Source: Roseobacter weihaiensis
Lineage (GTDB): Bacteria; Pseudomonadota; Alphaproteobacteria; Rhodobacterales; Rhodobacteraceae
NCBI RefSeq assembly: GCF_020622345.1
Contig: NZ_JACNMO010000001.1
Span: 310,001 to 374,000 of the forward strand
Reading direction: 5' to 3'
DNA: 64,000 nt
Positions 1 through 9,053 of this stretch are shown here, piece by piece; the first letter of the stretch is position 1, and every line of letters begins with the position of its first letter. The notes below the pieces were generated by a model, which saw only the letters and a list, made by a program, of their open reading frames with translations, made no database searches and was not told the origin of the DNA. The position numbers and the translations under genes are program-made.

Positions 1-709
1 TCGGGAACGAACAGCGCGCAGAGCTGATGGCTTCGGGGATACCCTGCAGGCGCAGCGTAATCTCGGTGATGATGCACAGCGTGCCTTCGGAGCCCACCAG
101 CAGCCGTGTCATGTCATAGCCTGCGGAGGTTTTTCGCGCACGCCCCCCGGTGCGGATGATGCGACCATCCGCCATCACCGCCTCCAGCGACAGGACGTTG
201 TCTTTCATGGTGCCATAGCGCACCGCGTTCGTGCCCGAGGCATTGGTGGCGGCCATACCGCCAAGCGATGCGTTCGCGCCAGGATCAATGGGAAAAAAGA
301 GCCCCTTGTCGCGCAGATGGGTGTTGAGGTCTTCGCGGGTGACACCGGGTTGGACGCGGCAGTCAAGATCGCCCGCATTCACCGCAAGCACCTTGTCCAT
401 CTGGCTGAGATCGACGCAGACCCCACCGGCAGGCGCGTTCACATGCCCTTCGAGCGAGGTGCCGGTACCATAGGCAATCACCGGCACGCGATGCTCTGCG
501 CAGACCTTGACGATATCCGACACCTCTTGCGAGGTCTGGGCAAAAACCACCGCATCAGGCGGCTGGTTTTCAAGCCACGTTGTTGTGTGCCCATGTTGCT
601 CGCAGACGGCATGGCCGGTCTGACACTGCGTGCCGAACCGTTGCTTGAGAATCCCAAGCGCCGTGTGGATACCGGCGTCATTACGGGGCATTTTTGCATG
701 TTTGACCAT
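1..709 (-). CDS. FAD-linked oxidase, GlcD/D-lactate dehydrogenase family (partial)
   Basis: The reading frame is open from an ATG at 709 to the window edge, so only the first ~236 residues are seen. The VAO/PCMH FAD-binding fold is plain: VIAYGTGTSLEGH near residue 80, then PGANASLGGMAATNASGTNAVRYG and LLVGSEGTLCIITE, the segments that wrap the ADP part of FAD. Family members oxidise D-2-hydroxyacids such as D-lactate or glycolate and pass electrons to cytochrome c or quinone. A good ribosome site (AAGGAG, 6 bases before ATG) decides the start. It is the third gene of a tight minus-strand set (27 bp after ggt), downstream of a 2-hydroxyacid dehydrogenase, which fits a hydroxyacid/glyoxylate theme. 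The exact substrate cannot be told from this half. Confidence 0.88.
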   Translation of the reverse strand, partial: MVKHAKMPRNDAGIHTALGILKQRFGTQCQTGHAVCEQHGHTTTWLENQPPDAVVFAQTSQEVSDIVKVCAEHRVPVIAYGTGTSLEGHVNAPAGGVCVDLSQMDKVLAVNAGDLDCRVQPGVTREDLNTHLRDKGLFFPIDPGANASLGGMAATNASGTNAVRYGTMKDNVLSLEAVMADGRIIRTGGRARKTSAGYDMTRLLVGSEGTLCIITEITLRLQGIPEAISSARCSFP

Positions 710-735
710 CTTAATGCTCCTTTAAAGGCGGGTGA

Positions 736-2517
736 CTACTGGCCAAGGGCAATCCCCTCGCGACGCGGGTCCGCCCCACCCTGCAGGATCGGTCCAATCG
801 AAATCGCATGCAGGCCAGAGGTGAGCGCGCGTGTGTCAACCTCGAACCCCAGCGCGGTCAGCGGGTCTGCCAGGGCTTCTGCCGCCGTGCCTTCTTCCAG
901 ATCATAGGTGCCAAAGCGGTTGACCGCATGCGGCACAGAAACGGCCTGCTGAACATCCATGCCCCAATCCAGATGGGCGATGATGCTTTCGGCCACATAG
1001 CCGATAATCCGGCTCCCGCCGGGGCTGCCGATGGCCAGCACGGGCATGCCGTCCTTCATCACGATTGTGGGTGCCATGGAAGATCGGGGCCGCTTGCCCG
1101 GCTCAACCCGGTTGGCAATAGGCACGCCGTCCTCGTGGCTGCGAAAGGAAAAATCCGTCAGCTCGTTGTTCAACAGGAACCCCCGCACCATCAGCCGGCT
1201 GCCAAAACCGTTTTCAATCGTGGTGGTCATCGATGCCACATTGCCCGCAGCATCCACGATCACGAAATGGGACGTCGAGGGGAACTCGAGCGATACGTCA
1301 TCCGCCCAATTGAGCGTGTGGTCAAAGACAGGTGCGCCGGGCGCTACCTCATCCAGCGCAGCATCCCCAGCCAGCAAACCTGCCCGGTCGGCCAGATAGG
1401 CCGGGTCGATCAGACCCTCGACCGGCACCGGCACATAATCACTGTCGGCCATATAGCGCCCGCGATCCGCAAAAGCGAGCCGCGAGGCATCCCCGATCAG
1501 GCGGCGGACCTGGGGGTCCGCAGGCCCGGCGCTCAGATCAAACCCGTCGAGCATCCCCAGGATCTGCCCCACGGTCAAAGCCCCGGAGGACGGCGGGCCC
1601 ATGCCGCAGACCTCATGTGCCCTGTAGCTGGCACAGACCGGGGCGCGCTCCTTCACCGCATAAACGCTCAGGTCCAGCGTGGAGAGCACGCCCGGATTGC
1701 CCGGCGCGGTCTGAACGGCCGCCACGATGTCCTGCGCAATCTCACCGGTATAGAAGGCCGTGGCCCCTTCTGCCGCGAGCTGGCGCAGGGTGTCTGCATA
1801 ATCGGCATTCACAAGGGTCTCCCCCACCGTCAGCGGCTCGCCTTCGGGGAGAAAATAGCTTGCCGTCTCTTCAAAGCGCGCCAGACGCTCCTTGTCGTTT
1901 TCAATAAGCCCCGCCAGACGCGGCGAGACCGGGAAACCGCCCTCTGCCAGCTCAATGGCCGGGGTGAGCAGGTCTGCCCAAGGCAGGCTCCCCCAGCGGA
2001 CATGCGCCTGCTCCATCAGAGCCGGGGTCCCCGGTGTCCCGACCGACAGCCCACCAACGACTGCATCGAAAAACCCCAAGGGTTCTCCCTGCGGGTCCTG
2101 GAAAAGCCGTGGTGTCGCCGCCAGCGGTGCGGTTTCGCGGCCATCAAGCGTGGTCAGCGTTTCGCTTTCGGCATCGTAGTAGACCAGAAAGGCACCCCCG
2201 CCCAGACCCGAGGATTGCGGCTCCACCAGCCCGAGCATGGCCTGCACCGCCACCAGCGCATCGGCTGCGGTGCCGCCGCGTTGCAAAACATCTGCCCCGG
2301 CCTGAACCGCCCAGGGGTTGGCGGCGGCGACCATCCAGTTCGACGCCTCGACAGGACGCCCGGCCGCCTTGGCATCCAAAGCCGCCGATACGGCAGGAGA
2401 GAGGGTCTCAAACGCGCCCTGCGTCGCGACCTCCGGCGCCACGGCGTCCGCCGCTTGTTGCGCATAAGCCGTCTGGCCCATGAAAAGCGCAAGTCCCAAA
2501 AGCAACTGTTTCATCAA
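736..2517 (-). CDS. ggt: Gamma-glutamyltransferase precursor
   Basis: 593 aa, the usual length for a bacterial GGT proenzyme. Residues 1-19 form a signal peptide ending in AYA-QQ, so the enzyme is periplasmic. It cleaves and transfers the gamma-glutamyl group of glutathione and related compounds. The large-subunit motif SSGLGGGAFLVYY (about residue 102) and the small-subunit start FPSTSHF are present; Thr415 is the expected autocleavage site and nucleophile. Further conserved stretches are FGSRLMVRGFLLNNELTDF and GSPGGSRIIGYV. It lies 24 bp after the 2-hydroxyacid dehydrogenase and 27 bp before the FAD oxidase, so the three are probably co-transcribed. No key residue is missing. Confidence 0.95.
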   Translation of the reverse strand: MMKQLLLGLALFMGQTAYAQQAADAVAPEVATQGAFETLSPAVSAALDAKAAGRPVEASNWMVAAANPWAVQAGADVLQRGGTAADALVAVQAMLGLVEPQSSGLGGGAFLVYYDAESETLTTLDGRETAPLAATPRLFQDPQGEPLGFFDAVVGGLSVGTPGTPALMEQAHVRWGSLPWADLLTPAIELAEGGFPVSPRLAGLIENDKERLARFEETASYFLPEGEPLTVGETLVNADYADTLRQLAAEGATAFYTGEIAQDIVAAVQTAPGNPGVLSTLDLSVYAVKERAPVCASYRAHEVCGMGPPSSGALTVGQILGMLDGFDLSAGPADPQVRRLIGDASRLAFADRGRYMADSDYVPVPVEGLIDPAYLADRAGLLAGDAALDEVAPGAPVFDHTLNWADDVSLEFPSTSHFVIVDAAGNVASMTTTIENGFGSRLMVRGFLLNNELTDFSFRSHEDGVPIANRVEPGKRPRSSMAPTIVMKDGMPVLAIGSPGGSRIIGYVAESIIAHLDWGMDVQQAVSVPHAVNRFGTYDLEEGTAAEALADPLTALGFEVDTRALTSGLHAISIGPILQGGADPRREGIALGQ

Positions 2518-2541
2518 ATCTCTCCCTCAGGATTGGCGTGA

Positions 2542-3528
2542 TTACAACATGGACGGCACAACCTGATCCGGTGGCCGGTGGCCATCATCGAACGTCTTGA
2601 TGTTTATGATGACTTTCTCACCCATCTCGACTCTTCCCTCGCGTGTGGCTGACCCCATATGCGGCAGCAAGACGACATTGTGCAGCTCGCGTAAGCGCGG
2701 ATTGATCTGGGTGCCGCGCTCGTAGACATCGAGGCCTGCCCCCGCAATATCACCCGACCGCAGCAGCCGGGTCAATGCATTCTCGTCGATGACTTCACCC
2801 CGGGACGTATTGACGATTACCGCCTGGGGTTTCATCAGCTTGAGCCGCCGCGCGTTCATCAGGTGGAATGTCGACGGGGTTGCCGGGCAATTGACAGAAA
2901 TCACATCCATACGCGCCACCATCTGGTCAAGGCTCTCCCAGTAGGTTGCCTGCAATTCCGCTTCGATTTCAGGGCGCAACCTGCGACGGTTGTGATAATG
3001 CACCTGCATCCCGAAAGCAGCAGCACGACGCGCAACCGCCTGGCCGATGCGGCCCATCCCAAGTATCCCCAAACGCCGCCCGCCCACGCGACCGCCCAGA
3101 AACGCAGTCGGTGCCCAGCCCTCCCACGTATCCTCCTGCATGACCGCCAGACCCTCTGGAATACGGCGCAGCACGGACAGCATCAGTGCCATCGTCATAT
3201 CCGCCGTATCATCCGTCAAAACACCCGGTGTATTGGACACAAGGATACCACGCTGACGGGCCGTGGCCACGTCGATGTGGTCAATCCCCGCGCCGTAGTT
3301 CGCGATCAGTTTCAGCCGGTCACCGGCCTGTGCAATCAAAGTGGAATCGATGTCATCCGCGATGGTCGGCACCAGAACATCCGCAGACTTCATCGCCTCC
3401 GCCAACTCGCCTCGCGACATCGGTGTGTCCTCGCCGCGCAGCTTGGCATCAAAGAGTTCGCACAGCCGCGTTTCAACCTCCTCGGGTAACCGTCGCGTAA
3501 CGACAACACTCAGCTTCGGTTTGGACAT
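2542..3528 (-). CDS. D-isomer-specific 2-hydroxyacid dehydrogenase (glyoxylate/hydroxypyruvate reductase-like)
   Basis: 328 aa from the start MSKPKLSVVV, chosen because GGAGAG sits 6 bases upstream; an in-frame start further upstream (3642) would overlap the divergent gene. The NAD(P)-binding Rossmann motif LGILGMGRIGQAVARRA is central. The catalytic triad is readable: Arg in NTSRGEVIDENAL, Glu in the segment GLDVYERG, and His in LLPHMGSATREGR. Enzymes with this layout reduce glyoxylate or hydroxypyruvate with NAD(P)H. It is the first gene of the minus-strand set with ggt and the FAD oxidase. The C-terminus continues to QVVPSML, a full-length ending. Confidence 0.92.
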   Translation of the reverse strand: MSKPKLSVVVTRRLPEEVETRLCELFDAKLRGEDTPMSRGELAEAMKSADVLVPTIADDIDSTLIAQAGDRLKLIANYGAGIDHIDVATARQRGILVSNTPGVLTDDTADMTMALMLSVLRRIPEGLAVMQEDTWEGWAPTAFLGGRVGGRRLGILGMGRIGQAVARRAAAFGMQVHYHNRRRLRPEIEAELQATYWESLDQMVARMDVISVNCPATPSTFHLMNARRLKLMKPQAVIVNTSRGEVIDENALTRLLRSGDIAGAGLDVYERGTQINPRLRELHNVVLLPHMGSATREGRVEMGEKVIINIKTFDDGHRPPDQVVPSML

Positions 3529-3645
3529 TATACTCTCCCGGGACTTGGCGCAGTTTGTCTTTTTATGGCATGGTGGCGGAACTGACGACGAGGCACAAGA
3601 ACCTCGCGCAAGCAAATGAGCAAAATGCACGAGACAGGCCATCAG

Positions 3646-4164
3646 ATGACCCGAGTTTTGCGTTGCAGCCTGATGGGGCTGCTGATGTCCGCACTGTTTC
3701 TGACACCGCTGTCGGCGAACCCGGTGGAGCCGGCCAAAACCGGGCCTATCACCAATCTGCCCCTGCCCCGCTACGTCTCGATGAAGGCCTCAGAGGGGAA
3801 TGTCAGACGCGGCCCGTCGCTGACGCACCGCATCGATTGGGTGTTCAAGCGCCGCGATATGCCGCTGCGGATCACCGCAGAGCACGGGCATTGGCGCCGG
3901 GTAGAAGACCGCGATGGTCAGGGCGGCTGGATACATTACTCGTTGTTGTCGGGCGTCAGGACGGTCATCGTCGAAGAAGAGATACTCAAGATCCACAGCC
4001 GCCCGGATGCGGCCGCACCGGTGAATGCCGCATTGGAAGGGGGCGTCATTGCGCGTCTCGGCAAGTGTGGGCCGGAGTGGTGCCACCTCAGATCAGGCGG
4101 TTTTCGCGGCTGGGCTCCGAAAACAAATCTCTGGGGCGTCTCGGCCACCGAGCTTCGCGACTAG
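3646..4164 (+). CDS. Exported SH3-domain protein
   Basis: 172 aa from MTRVLRCSLMG, which gives a clean signal peptide with cleavage near LSA-NP; an ATG 30 bases upstream (3616) is also possible. Two bacterial SH3-like repeats follow: one around YVSMKASEGNVRRGPSLTHR through RRVEDRDGQGGWIHYSLL, the second around IHSRPDAAAPVNAALEGG through WCHLRSGGFRGWAPKTNLWGV. The family is widespread in Rhodobacterales and probably binds cell-wall peptide in the periplasm; no enzyme motif is visible. It is transcribed divergently from the 2-hydroxyacid dehydrogenase, with about 117 bp between the two starts. Confidence 0.8.
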   Translation: MTRVLRCSLMGLLMSALFLTPLSANPVEPAKTGPITNLPLPRYVSMKASEGNVRRGPSLTHRIDWVFKRRDMPLRITAEHGHWRRVEDRDGQGGWIHYSLLSGVRTVIVEEEILKIHSRPDAAAPVNAALEGGVIARLGKCGPEWCHLRSGGFRGWAPKTNLWGVSATELRD

Positions 4165-4248
4165 ACTGTCCGCTGAGAGGCTGCGAAACTGGTCTGCCCG
4201 CCCGGATCGGCTAATCTGGGACATCAAAAAACAACAGGAGGTGCCATC

Positions 4249-5241
4249 ATGCGTGCGGTGACCTATTCCGCTTTCGGACCTGCAACCGAGGTATTGAAGC
4301 TATCCGACATACCCCTTCGGCCCCCCGGCCCGCAGGAGGTCAGCGTTGAGCTGGTTTTTTCGGGAGTGAACCCGTCAGACGTTAAAGCACGCGCAGGCGC
4401 GCGGCCCGGTGTGACCAGGCCGCCCTTTGAACGCATCTGCCCGCATAGCGACGGTGCGGGCCATATCACAGCGGTCGGTGAAGGCGTTGACCCTGCCCGG
4501 ATCGGACAGCGGGTCTGGATCTGGAACGGCCAGTGGCAGCGCCCGATGGGGACAGCCGCCGAAGGGATTGTGCTGCCGTCTGAGCAGGCGATTGCCCTGC
4601 CTGACGAGATTTCATTCGAGACCGGGGCAAGCCTTGGTATTCCGGGTTTGACCGCTGCCCATACCGTGTTTGGCGGGGGCGATGTGGCAGGCAAAACGCT
4701 GTTGATCCACGGCGGCAACGGCAGTGTGGGGCATCTGGCCGTGCAATTGGCCAAATGGGGCGGCGCGACTGTCATCGCCACCGCCAGCCCGGCCGGGTTT
4801 GACCGTTGCAAGGCCGCTGGTGCTGATAATGTTCTCGATTATCGCTCCGGCACCCTCGCCCAGGATATCTTGGCGACCACTGGCGGCGGATTGGTGGACC
4901 GAATCGTTGATGTCGAGTTCGGCCAGAACATCGCCATCAATGCCGAAGTGATCACGCCAAACGGCATCCTGTCCGTCTATGGTTCTGCCAAAGACATGGC
5001 GCCCAGCGTGCCCTTTGGCCCGCTTCTCTTCAAGGCGGTTACGATTGACATTGCGCTAATTTACATCCTGCCGCGCAATGAGCGTCTGATGGCAGTAGAG
5101 CTTTTGCATAACGCCTTGCGACAAGGGGCGCTGTACTGCCCGGTCGGGAAGGTCTTTTCGCTGGCACAGGCTGCGGCGGCGCATCAAGCGGTCGAGAACG
5201 GTCAACGCCAAGGCGCCATTCTTGTTGATGTGCAACGCTGA
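4249..5241 (+). CDS. NADPH:quinone reductase-type medium-chain dehydrogenase
   Basis: 330 aa, typical zeta-crystallin/QOR length. AGGAGG lies 8 bases before the ATG. The N-terminal GroES-like fold (SGVNPSDVKARAGARPG, HSDGAGHITAVGEGVD) lacks the zinc-ligand cysteines of true alcohol dehydrogenases, so it is a zinc-free MDR enzyme. The nucleotide-binding motif is LIHGGNGSVGHLAVQLAKWGG; the usual AxGGVG is replaced by GGNGSVG. It probably reduces quinones or enones with NADPH in the cytosol. It stands alone downstream of the SH3 gene (85 bp gap), with the tRNA-Gln following. Confidence 0.9.
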   Translation: MRAVTYSAFGPATEVLKLSDIPLRPPGPQEVSVELVFSGVNPSDVKARAGARPGVTRPPFERICPHSDGAGHITAVGEGVDPARIGQRVWIWNGQWQRPMGTAAEGIVLPSEQAIALPDEISFETGASLGIPGLTAAHTVFGGGDVAGKTLLIHGGNGSVGHLAVQLAKWGGATVIATASPAGFDRCKAAGADNVLDYRSGTLAQDILATTGGGLVDRIVDVEFGQNIAINAEVITPNGILSVYGSAKDMAPSVPFGPLLFKAVTIDIALIYILPRNERLMAVELLHNALRQGALYCPVGKVFSLAQAAAAHQAVENGQRQGAILVDVQR

Positions 5242-5353
5242 AACGGCAGTTGCCCGAGACCCCCGGAGCTATCGCCATCACACCAAGCAATTCGATTTTG
5301 TCGAAATCGGGACTTGAACGTTGCGGCCCATCGGCTTAATTACCGCGTCACGT

Positions 5354-5428
5354 TGGGATGTAGCCAAGTGGTAAGGCAACTGTTTTTGGTACAGTGTACC
5401 GTAGGTTCGAATCCTACCATCCCAGCCA
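5354..5428 (+). tRNA. tRNA-Gln (anticodon UUG)
   Basis: Full cloverleaf read by eye. The acceptor stem TGGGATG pairs with CATCCCA. The D-arm has GCC/GGC. The anticodon stem ACTGT/ACAGT encloses the loop TTTTGGT (anticodon TTG). The T-arm GTAGG/CCTAC encloses TTCGAAT. The discriminator G and an encoded CCA complete the 3' end. It lies between the quinone reductase and a run of accessory genes. tRNA genes are common integration sites, but no second copy of its 3' end was found in the window. Confidence 0.96.
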
Positions 5429-5666
5429 AACACTTCATTTTGTGTCGTCCGGCATGAATCGCAACTTGTCCGGCGAGACTTGCAACTTTTGCTGGGTAAG
5501 AACGCAACTTTTACCATTTTGGTGAGTTTTGGCGCCTTCTGTTTTACAGAACTGGCTTTTTTGTTCGTTTCGAAAAACTGCCCCAGATAAGTGCGGCCTG
5601 CCGGTCGTGGATTCGGCACCCAGGGGCGGATTCCGGTCAGTCGCTGCGAGAGCGAAGGTGCTACCC

Positions 5667-6677
5667 TTAGGGGACGGCAAGGCCCTCTGAGATGAGGATG
5701 CGCCCAACATCAGCTCCATTTACTCTCAGCACGCCGCACTGTCGCCCGAAGTTGCAGCGGCTTGTGCCGTCCGTGCCTGGCTGACATGCACAACGAACAC
5801 GTTCCAACTCGATACTTTGGGCATTGCTGACGAGAGCATTCAAACGCGCGGTTGCACGGCGGCCAGCATTGAGCTCGGCCTGGCACTGTGGCGAACTTGT
5901 TTCGGGTGCATTAAACCCAACCAGTCGCACGTTTGCAGACTGTCCCCGGATGCCAATGGTGTCGCCATCAATGACGCGGATGGCGGAAGCGCTCAGTGAA
6001 TATTGATTTGTCGTCACGTTTTCTACCGCAGCAGTGCGACTGCTCAGCGATTGCAGATATCGGGACGACATCCATCCTGTTCCCGACTCCGAAGAAACCT
6101 GGGTCCACCCGTTACGCTCATTTAACCTGCGGACACGTGTGCCTTCACTCAGTTGGCCCATGACAGCGTCGCCAGTGCCGGGACCGGAACGCTGATTGAC
6201 GCTGCTGCCAGTGACGATCAGGTAGTCAGCCGCGTTGTTCCGTTCTGTTTGCCGGACATCGACTGCTCCAGAAGATGATGTGTCAAAAGCTGAGCCAACC
6301 AATCCAAGAAAACCGAGAACCAGCACGAGGGGCCACATAACCTGCCGCGTGGCGCGACGCATCGCTCTTTGCGGCGCGCGGATGGCGCGTAAAGGCGACG
6401 CAGGTCTCCTGTGTGGGCGCTTCGGACGAGCAGGCGCGCTGGTCCGGGGTGCTTTTCGTTCTGAGGTTCTTTCCGGCTTTGCTTCACGCGGTATATCCAA
6501 AAGTTGGTGCAACTTCCGATACTGCGCAGACGTCAGGCGCGTCTTGGTACCGTGGCTGTTGAACCGTTCCAGCATGTCCGAAAAGAAGGAGCGCTCCCAA
6601 TTGTTTGGGTTGCCGTTCTCGAGGCGATCACGGAGCTGAGCTTTGATCAGATCGGTTTTTTCTCGGGAGAACGGCAT
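5667..6677 (-). CDS. Membrane-anchored SH3 plus thermonuclease (SNase-like) protein
   Basis: 336 aa from MPFSREKTDL, with GAGG about 12 bases upstream; a start 38 codons further up reads as non-coding. Layout: a helical N-terminus (1-65), a very basic proline-rich linker (70-111), one transmembrane helix (about 113-130), an SH3_3 domain (150-211) and a staphylococcal-nuclease-like domain (228-336). The SNase motifs VIDGDT (237-240) and VRLVGFNAPE (Arg251, Glu259) are intact, so calcium-dependent nuclease activity is plausible. A six-cysteine segment (QCQAEL through CACQPG to RQCGVL) is an unusual insertion. The topology would place the SH3 and nuclease domains in the periplasm. The gene stands 20 bp downstream of the HNH gene. 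Confidence 0.8.
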   Translation of the reverse strand: MPFSREKTDLIKAQLRDRLENGNPNNWERSFFSDMLERFNSHGTKTRLTSAQYRKLHQLLDIPREAKPERTSERKAPRTSAPARPKRPHRRPASPLRAIRAPQRAMRRATRQVMWPLVLVLGFLGLVGSAFDTSSSGAVDVRQTERNNAADYLIVTGSSVNQRSGPGTGDAVMGQLSEGTRVRRLNERNGWTQVSSESGTGWMSSRYLQSLSSRTAAVENVTTNQYSLSASAIRVIDGDTIGIRGQSANVRLVGFNAPETSSPQCQAELNAGRRATARLNALVSNAQSIELERVRCACQPGTDGTSRCNFGRQCGVLRVNGADVGRILISEGLAVP

Positions 6678-6696
6678 AGGCCGACATTTCCTCTTC

Positions 6697-7596
6697 TTAG
6701 TGCTTAAAGCAGTTCTCACGATGCCACGACACAAACTCTGCTCTTGGTTGTTCTGCCGCTCGTTCAGGCACCAAAAGCTTGCCCGATGCATTGATCATCG
6801 ACTTCACCGCATCCGGATCGTTGGTCTGTCTCGACACCAAAACCGACAAATCATCCGATAGGCCGACAAGACCTCTGTCGAACATCCAGTGAGCCGTACC
6901 AGACAACGCAATACCATTGCTGATGATGTCCGGGCCATCATGTTCAACCGGCCGGATATGTGCTGCCTCCACCTCTGCGCGTCCACCACCGTTAATGAGA
7001 CGCAAACCGGTGATCGCGCAGCGCTCGCAGTAAGCGCGGAGGACGGTTTTGCGGAAGTTGCGGTCGCGCACAGCCCTGTTGGTCAACTGATTGATGCGTT
7101 CTCTCGCAGTTGGGAACTCGAAAGGCAATTGATCTTCTTTGAACCCGCCAGTTTCGCTGAGCTGACCGACCCGAGGAAGGATGTCGTGATCCTTTCCGAG
7201 GCCAAGCTCAACGATCCGGGCGAAATCAGTTGGTGATAGCGGCCGGACAGCTGCCTGAGCTCTTCCAGATATTCTGCCCAAATCATTGAGCAGACCTTGT
7301 TCGACAATCTGCTGCTCATAGCGAAACGGGACAGGATCGCCAAAGTCGAGATATGTTCCCGGTTCAATCACCGCCAAGTGCATGTCTGCTTGCCTGGGAT
7401 CAGGAATGACCTCCTGCACTTTGGCGACTGCGAAATAGCCCTTGGTGTTTCTGACCTTACTGGGCTCGAGATATACAATCCAGTCACCCTCGCATTGCTG
7501 AACGCGGGTCAGGTACTGCTTAGGGAACTGATATCGCTCCGACGGCACGTCGTCATAAATGGAGTCAGTCCGGTGGATGAAAACGCCAAATCCCAT
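6697..7596 (-). CDS. HNH endonuclease family protein
   Basis: 299 aa. The C-terminal HNH domain is clear: YCERCAITGLRL supplies a CxxC pair, VEAAHIRPVEHDGPD the histidine, and GIALSGTAHWMFDRGLVGLSDD the N/H part, as in predicted restriction endonucleases of COG3440. The N-terminal ~150 residues (WIVYLEPSKVRNTKGYFAVAKV and onward) resemble the PUA/EVE-type modified-base-reading domains often joined to such HNH domains; this part is inferred. It may be a modification-dependent nuclease. No partner methyltransferase is adjacent. The ribosome site is weak. It lies 20 bp upstream of the SNase gene, so the two may be co-transcribed. Confidence 0.82.
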   Translation of the reverse strand: MGFGVFIHRTDSIYDDVPSERYQFPKQYLTRVQQCEGDWIVYLEPSKVRNTKGYFAVAKVQEVIPDPRQADMHLAVIEPGTYLDFGDPVPFRYEQQIVEQGLLNDLGRISGRAQAAVRPLSPTDFARIVELGLGKDHDILPRVGQLSETGGFKEDQLPFEFPTARERINQLTNRAVRDRNFRKTVLRAYCERCAITGLRLINGGGRAEVEAAHIRPVEHDGPDIISNGIALSGTAHWMFDRGLVGLSDDLSVLVSRQTNDPDAVKSMINASGKLLVPERAAEQPRAEFVSWHRENCFKH

Positions 7597-7858
7597 GGTT
7601 TGGAAGATGACGATAAAGGATTACGATGCCAACCCGCCAAACCATTTGAAGGTCAGCGAAGAATTTGATGCGAAACCAATGATTGCGTAAGCATGGAAAC
7701 AAGTTGCCCGTTTTATACAACATGTTTCCGTACCTGGTGTGCTATAATGGATCGACGCGATAACTGGACGCCACCAAACGGGATGGGCCCCGAGAAGGCT
7801 GTCACTAAGTTGCACTATCTGACGGAGCGGCGAGTAACTGCGGCTATGAGGCGTTGGT

Positions 7859-8085
7859 CTAAGACCTAACCAACAGAGTGTGGGCTTCGACACGCATCGC
7901 TGAGGCAAGTCTGGCAATGTTGTCGACAGAAATGTTCTGCTCAGAGCGCTCAACGGCGCTAAGATAGGTCCTATTGAGGCCTGCCTCATGGGCAAGACGT
8001 TCTTGCGACCAACCTTCTCGGCTCGATAGAGCCGGAGGTTCCGTGCAAGCACATCTCTCAGTTCACTTTTGGGCGTTCGTTTCAC
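7859..8085 (-). pseudogene. Small XRE-type HTH regulator, frameshifted
   Basis: The first frame from a GTG at 8085 reads KRTPKSELRDVLARNLRLYRAE, then loses sense. One base out, the natural continuation EGWSQERLAHEAGLNRTYL and SAVERSEQNISVDNIARLAS follows and ends at a TAG (7859-7861). Together these make the ~75-residue Cro/C1-type regulator common in alphaproteobacteria (helix-turn-helix SQERLAHEAGLNRTYLSAVE). A single missing base at the GAG-AAG codons near 8018 explains the break. The protein as encoded would lack its DNA-binding helices. About 260 bp between it and the HNH gene (7597-7858) show nothing I recognise. Confidence 0.75.
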
Positions 8086-8289
8086 AAACGGTAAAGTGCC
8101 GTTTGTTGGTTTTAACTCTACCTGTTTTAAGATACATTACATCTGTGAAGTTACATTTCATCATAACTCTTGCGCCCAGTGAAGACGCTAGCCCAACCGC
8201 GGCCATCGTGGCTTTGGCATCCGCCTTTGTCGAAAGGGACAGCTTGGCTGGCGGCGACCGCGTGCTGAATCGTACAAGTACAATTTGAA

Positions 8290-8610
8290 ATGGAACCAAA
8301 CCTGCAAATGATCTCATGCCTCGGTTTCAAGGGTGGGGCCGGTCGGACAACTACAGCGGCTGCGTTGGCTGTCGGCCTAGCATCAATTGGTCAGCGGGTG
8401 GCTCTTATTGATGCAGGATATGCGGTTCCGCTTGAGGAACAACTTGTGTCAACAGGACGCGGTCACGGTGCGGTGCCAGAACATAGCACCCTTGGTCGAT
8501 GGGCCGAGACGGCGCAGGCCAATTCATTTTGCGGTGCGGAGGTTCAGTACATTCGAGCAACAACCGCTGCCTACGTGCGAGCTGTGGCTGCGGGACAGCG
8601 CCGGACATGA
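8290..8610 (+). CDS. ParA/MinD-like P-loop ATPase fragment
   Basis: 106 aa. The start is convincing: ISCLGFKGGAGRTTTAAALAVGL is the deviant Walker A (KGGxGRTT) of ParA-type ATPases, followed by RVALIDAG for the first strand. A ParA needs about 200 residues with Walker B and a second lysine motif; these are absent, and the frame ends after ~60 less clear residues. It overlaps the next reading frame by about 75 bases. I take it as a truncated relic, though a small P-loop protein cannot be excluded. No ParB partner is adjacent (the ParB at 40-42 kb is far away). Confidence 0.45.
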   Translation: MEPNLQMISCLGFKGGAGRTTTAAALAVGLASIGQRVALIDAGYAVPLEEQLVSTGRGHGAVPEHSTLGRWAETAQANSFCGAEVQYIRATTAAYVRAVAAGQRRT

Positions 8611-9046
8611 GCACCGATATCAAGGCGAGCTGTTTGAAGCTGCGCAGACGGGCCACGAAGTTGCTGTCTTCAGAGACCGAACCTCCGGCAAACTCATCGC
8701 ATTCGCAAATTTGACGACGCAGAAGTTATTCGAGACTAGCGACCTAACAGTCAATACAGCGCCCGGCGCTACACTTGTCAGCACGTTCGGGTTCAGTTTT
8801 CTTCTGGCCCTCCCCGGACTATTCCCATGGTTCGTGATGTTGGATTCCATCGATCTCGCCGATAGCGCCTTCTCGGCCGCTGGCCTCCAAATCTATGTTG
8901 TCTTGCTCCTCGGCTGCGTCTTTGCCGGTGTTAACATTTGGTCTAAACGCTACGATGACCGCACTGCGCTCCTGAAAGCAGAGATTGACCGTGCTTTTGG
9001 TCAAAAGGTACCAGCTGTCCCTGCGGGCAACCGACAAACTGAGTAA
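8534..9046 (+). CDS. Predicted two-helix membrane protein, unknown
   Basis: About 170 aa if it starts at the GTG at 8534; an in-frame ATG further upstream at 8387 gives a low-complexity, coding-poor N-terminus. The first ~75 residues are a beta-rich soluble part (ELWLRDSAGHEHRYQGELFE, HEVAVFRDRTSGKLIAFANL). Two hydrophobic helices follow (FGFSFLLALPGLFPWFVML and LQIYVVLLLGCVFAGVNIW) and a charged tail. No family recognised. It lies just before the broken metallophosphoesterase. The start is uncertain because of the overlap with the ParA-like frame. Confidence 0.5.
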   Translation: MRRFSTFEQQPLPTCELWLRDSAGHEHRYQGELFEAAQTGHEVAVFRDRTSGKLIAFANLTTQKLFETSDLTVNTAPGATLVSTFGFSFLLALPGLFPWFVMLDSIDLADSAFSAAGLQIYVVLLLGCVFAGVNIWSKRYDDRTALLKAEIDRAFGQKVPAVPAGNRQTE

Positions 9047-9053
9047 GGCAATG

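Noticed and set aside
808-2541. 577-residue plus-strand frame opposite ggt
   Set aside because: Shadow of a convincing gamma-glutamyltransferase; no motif of its own.
5354-5428. tRNA-Gln as the attachment site of an integrated island
   Set aside because: No second copy of the tRNA 3' end was found in the window and no intact integrase lies beside it; it stays only a possibility.
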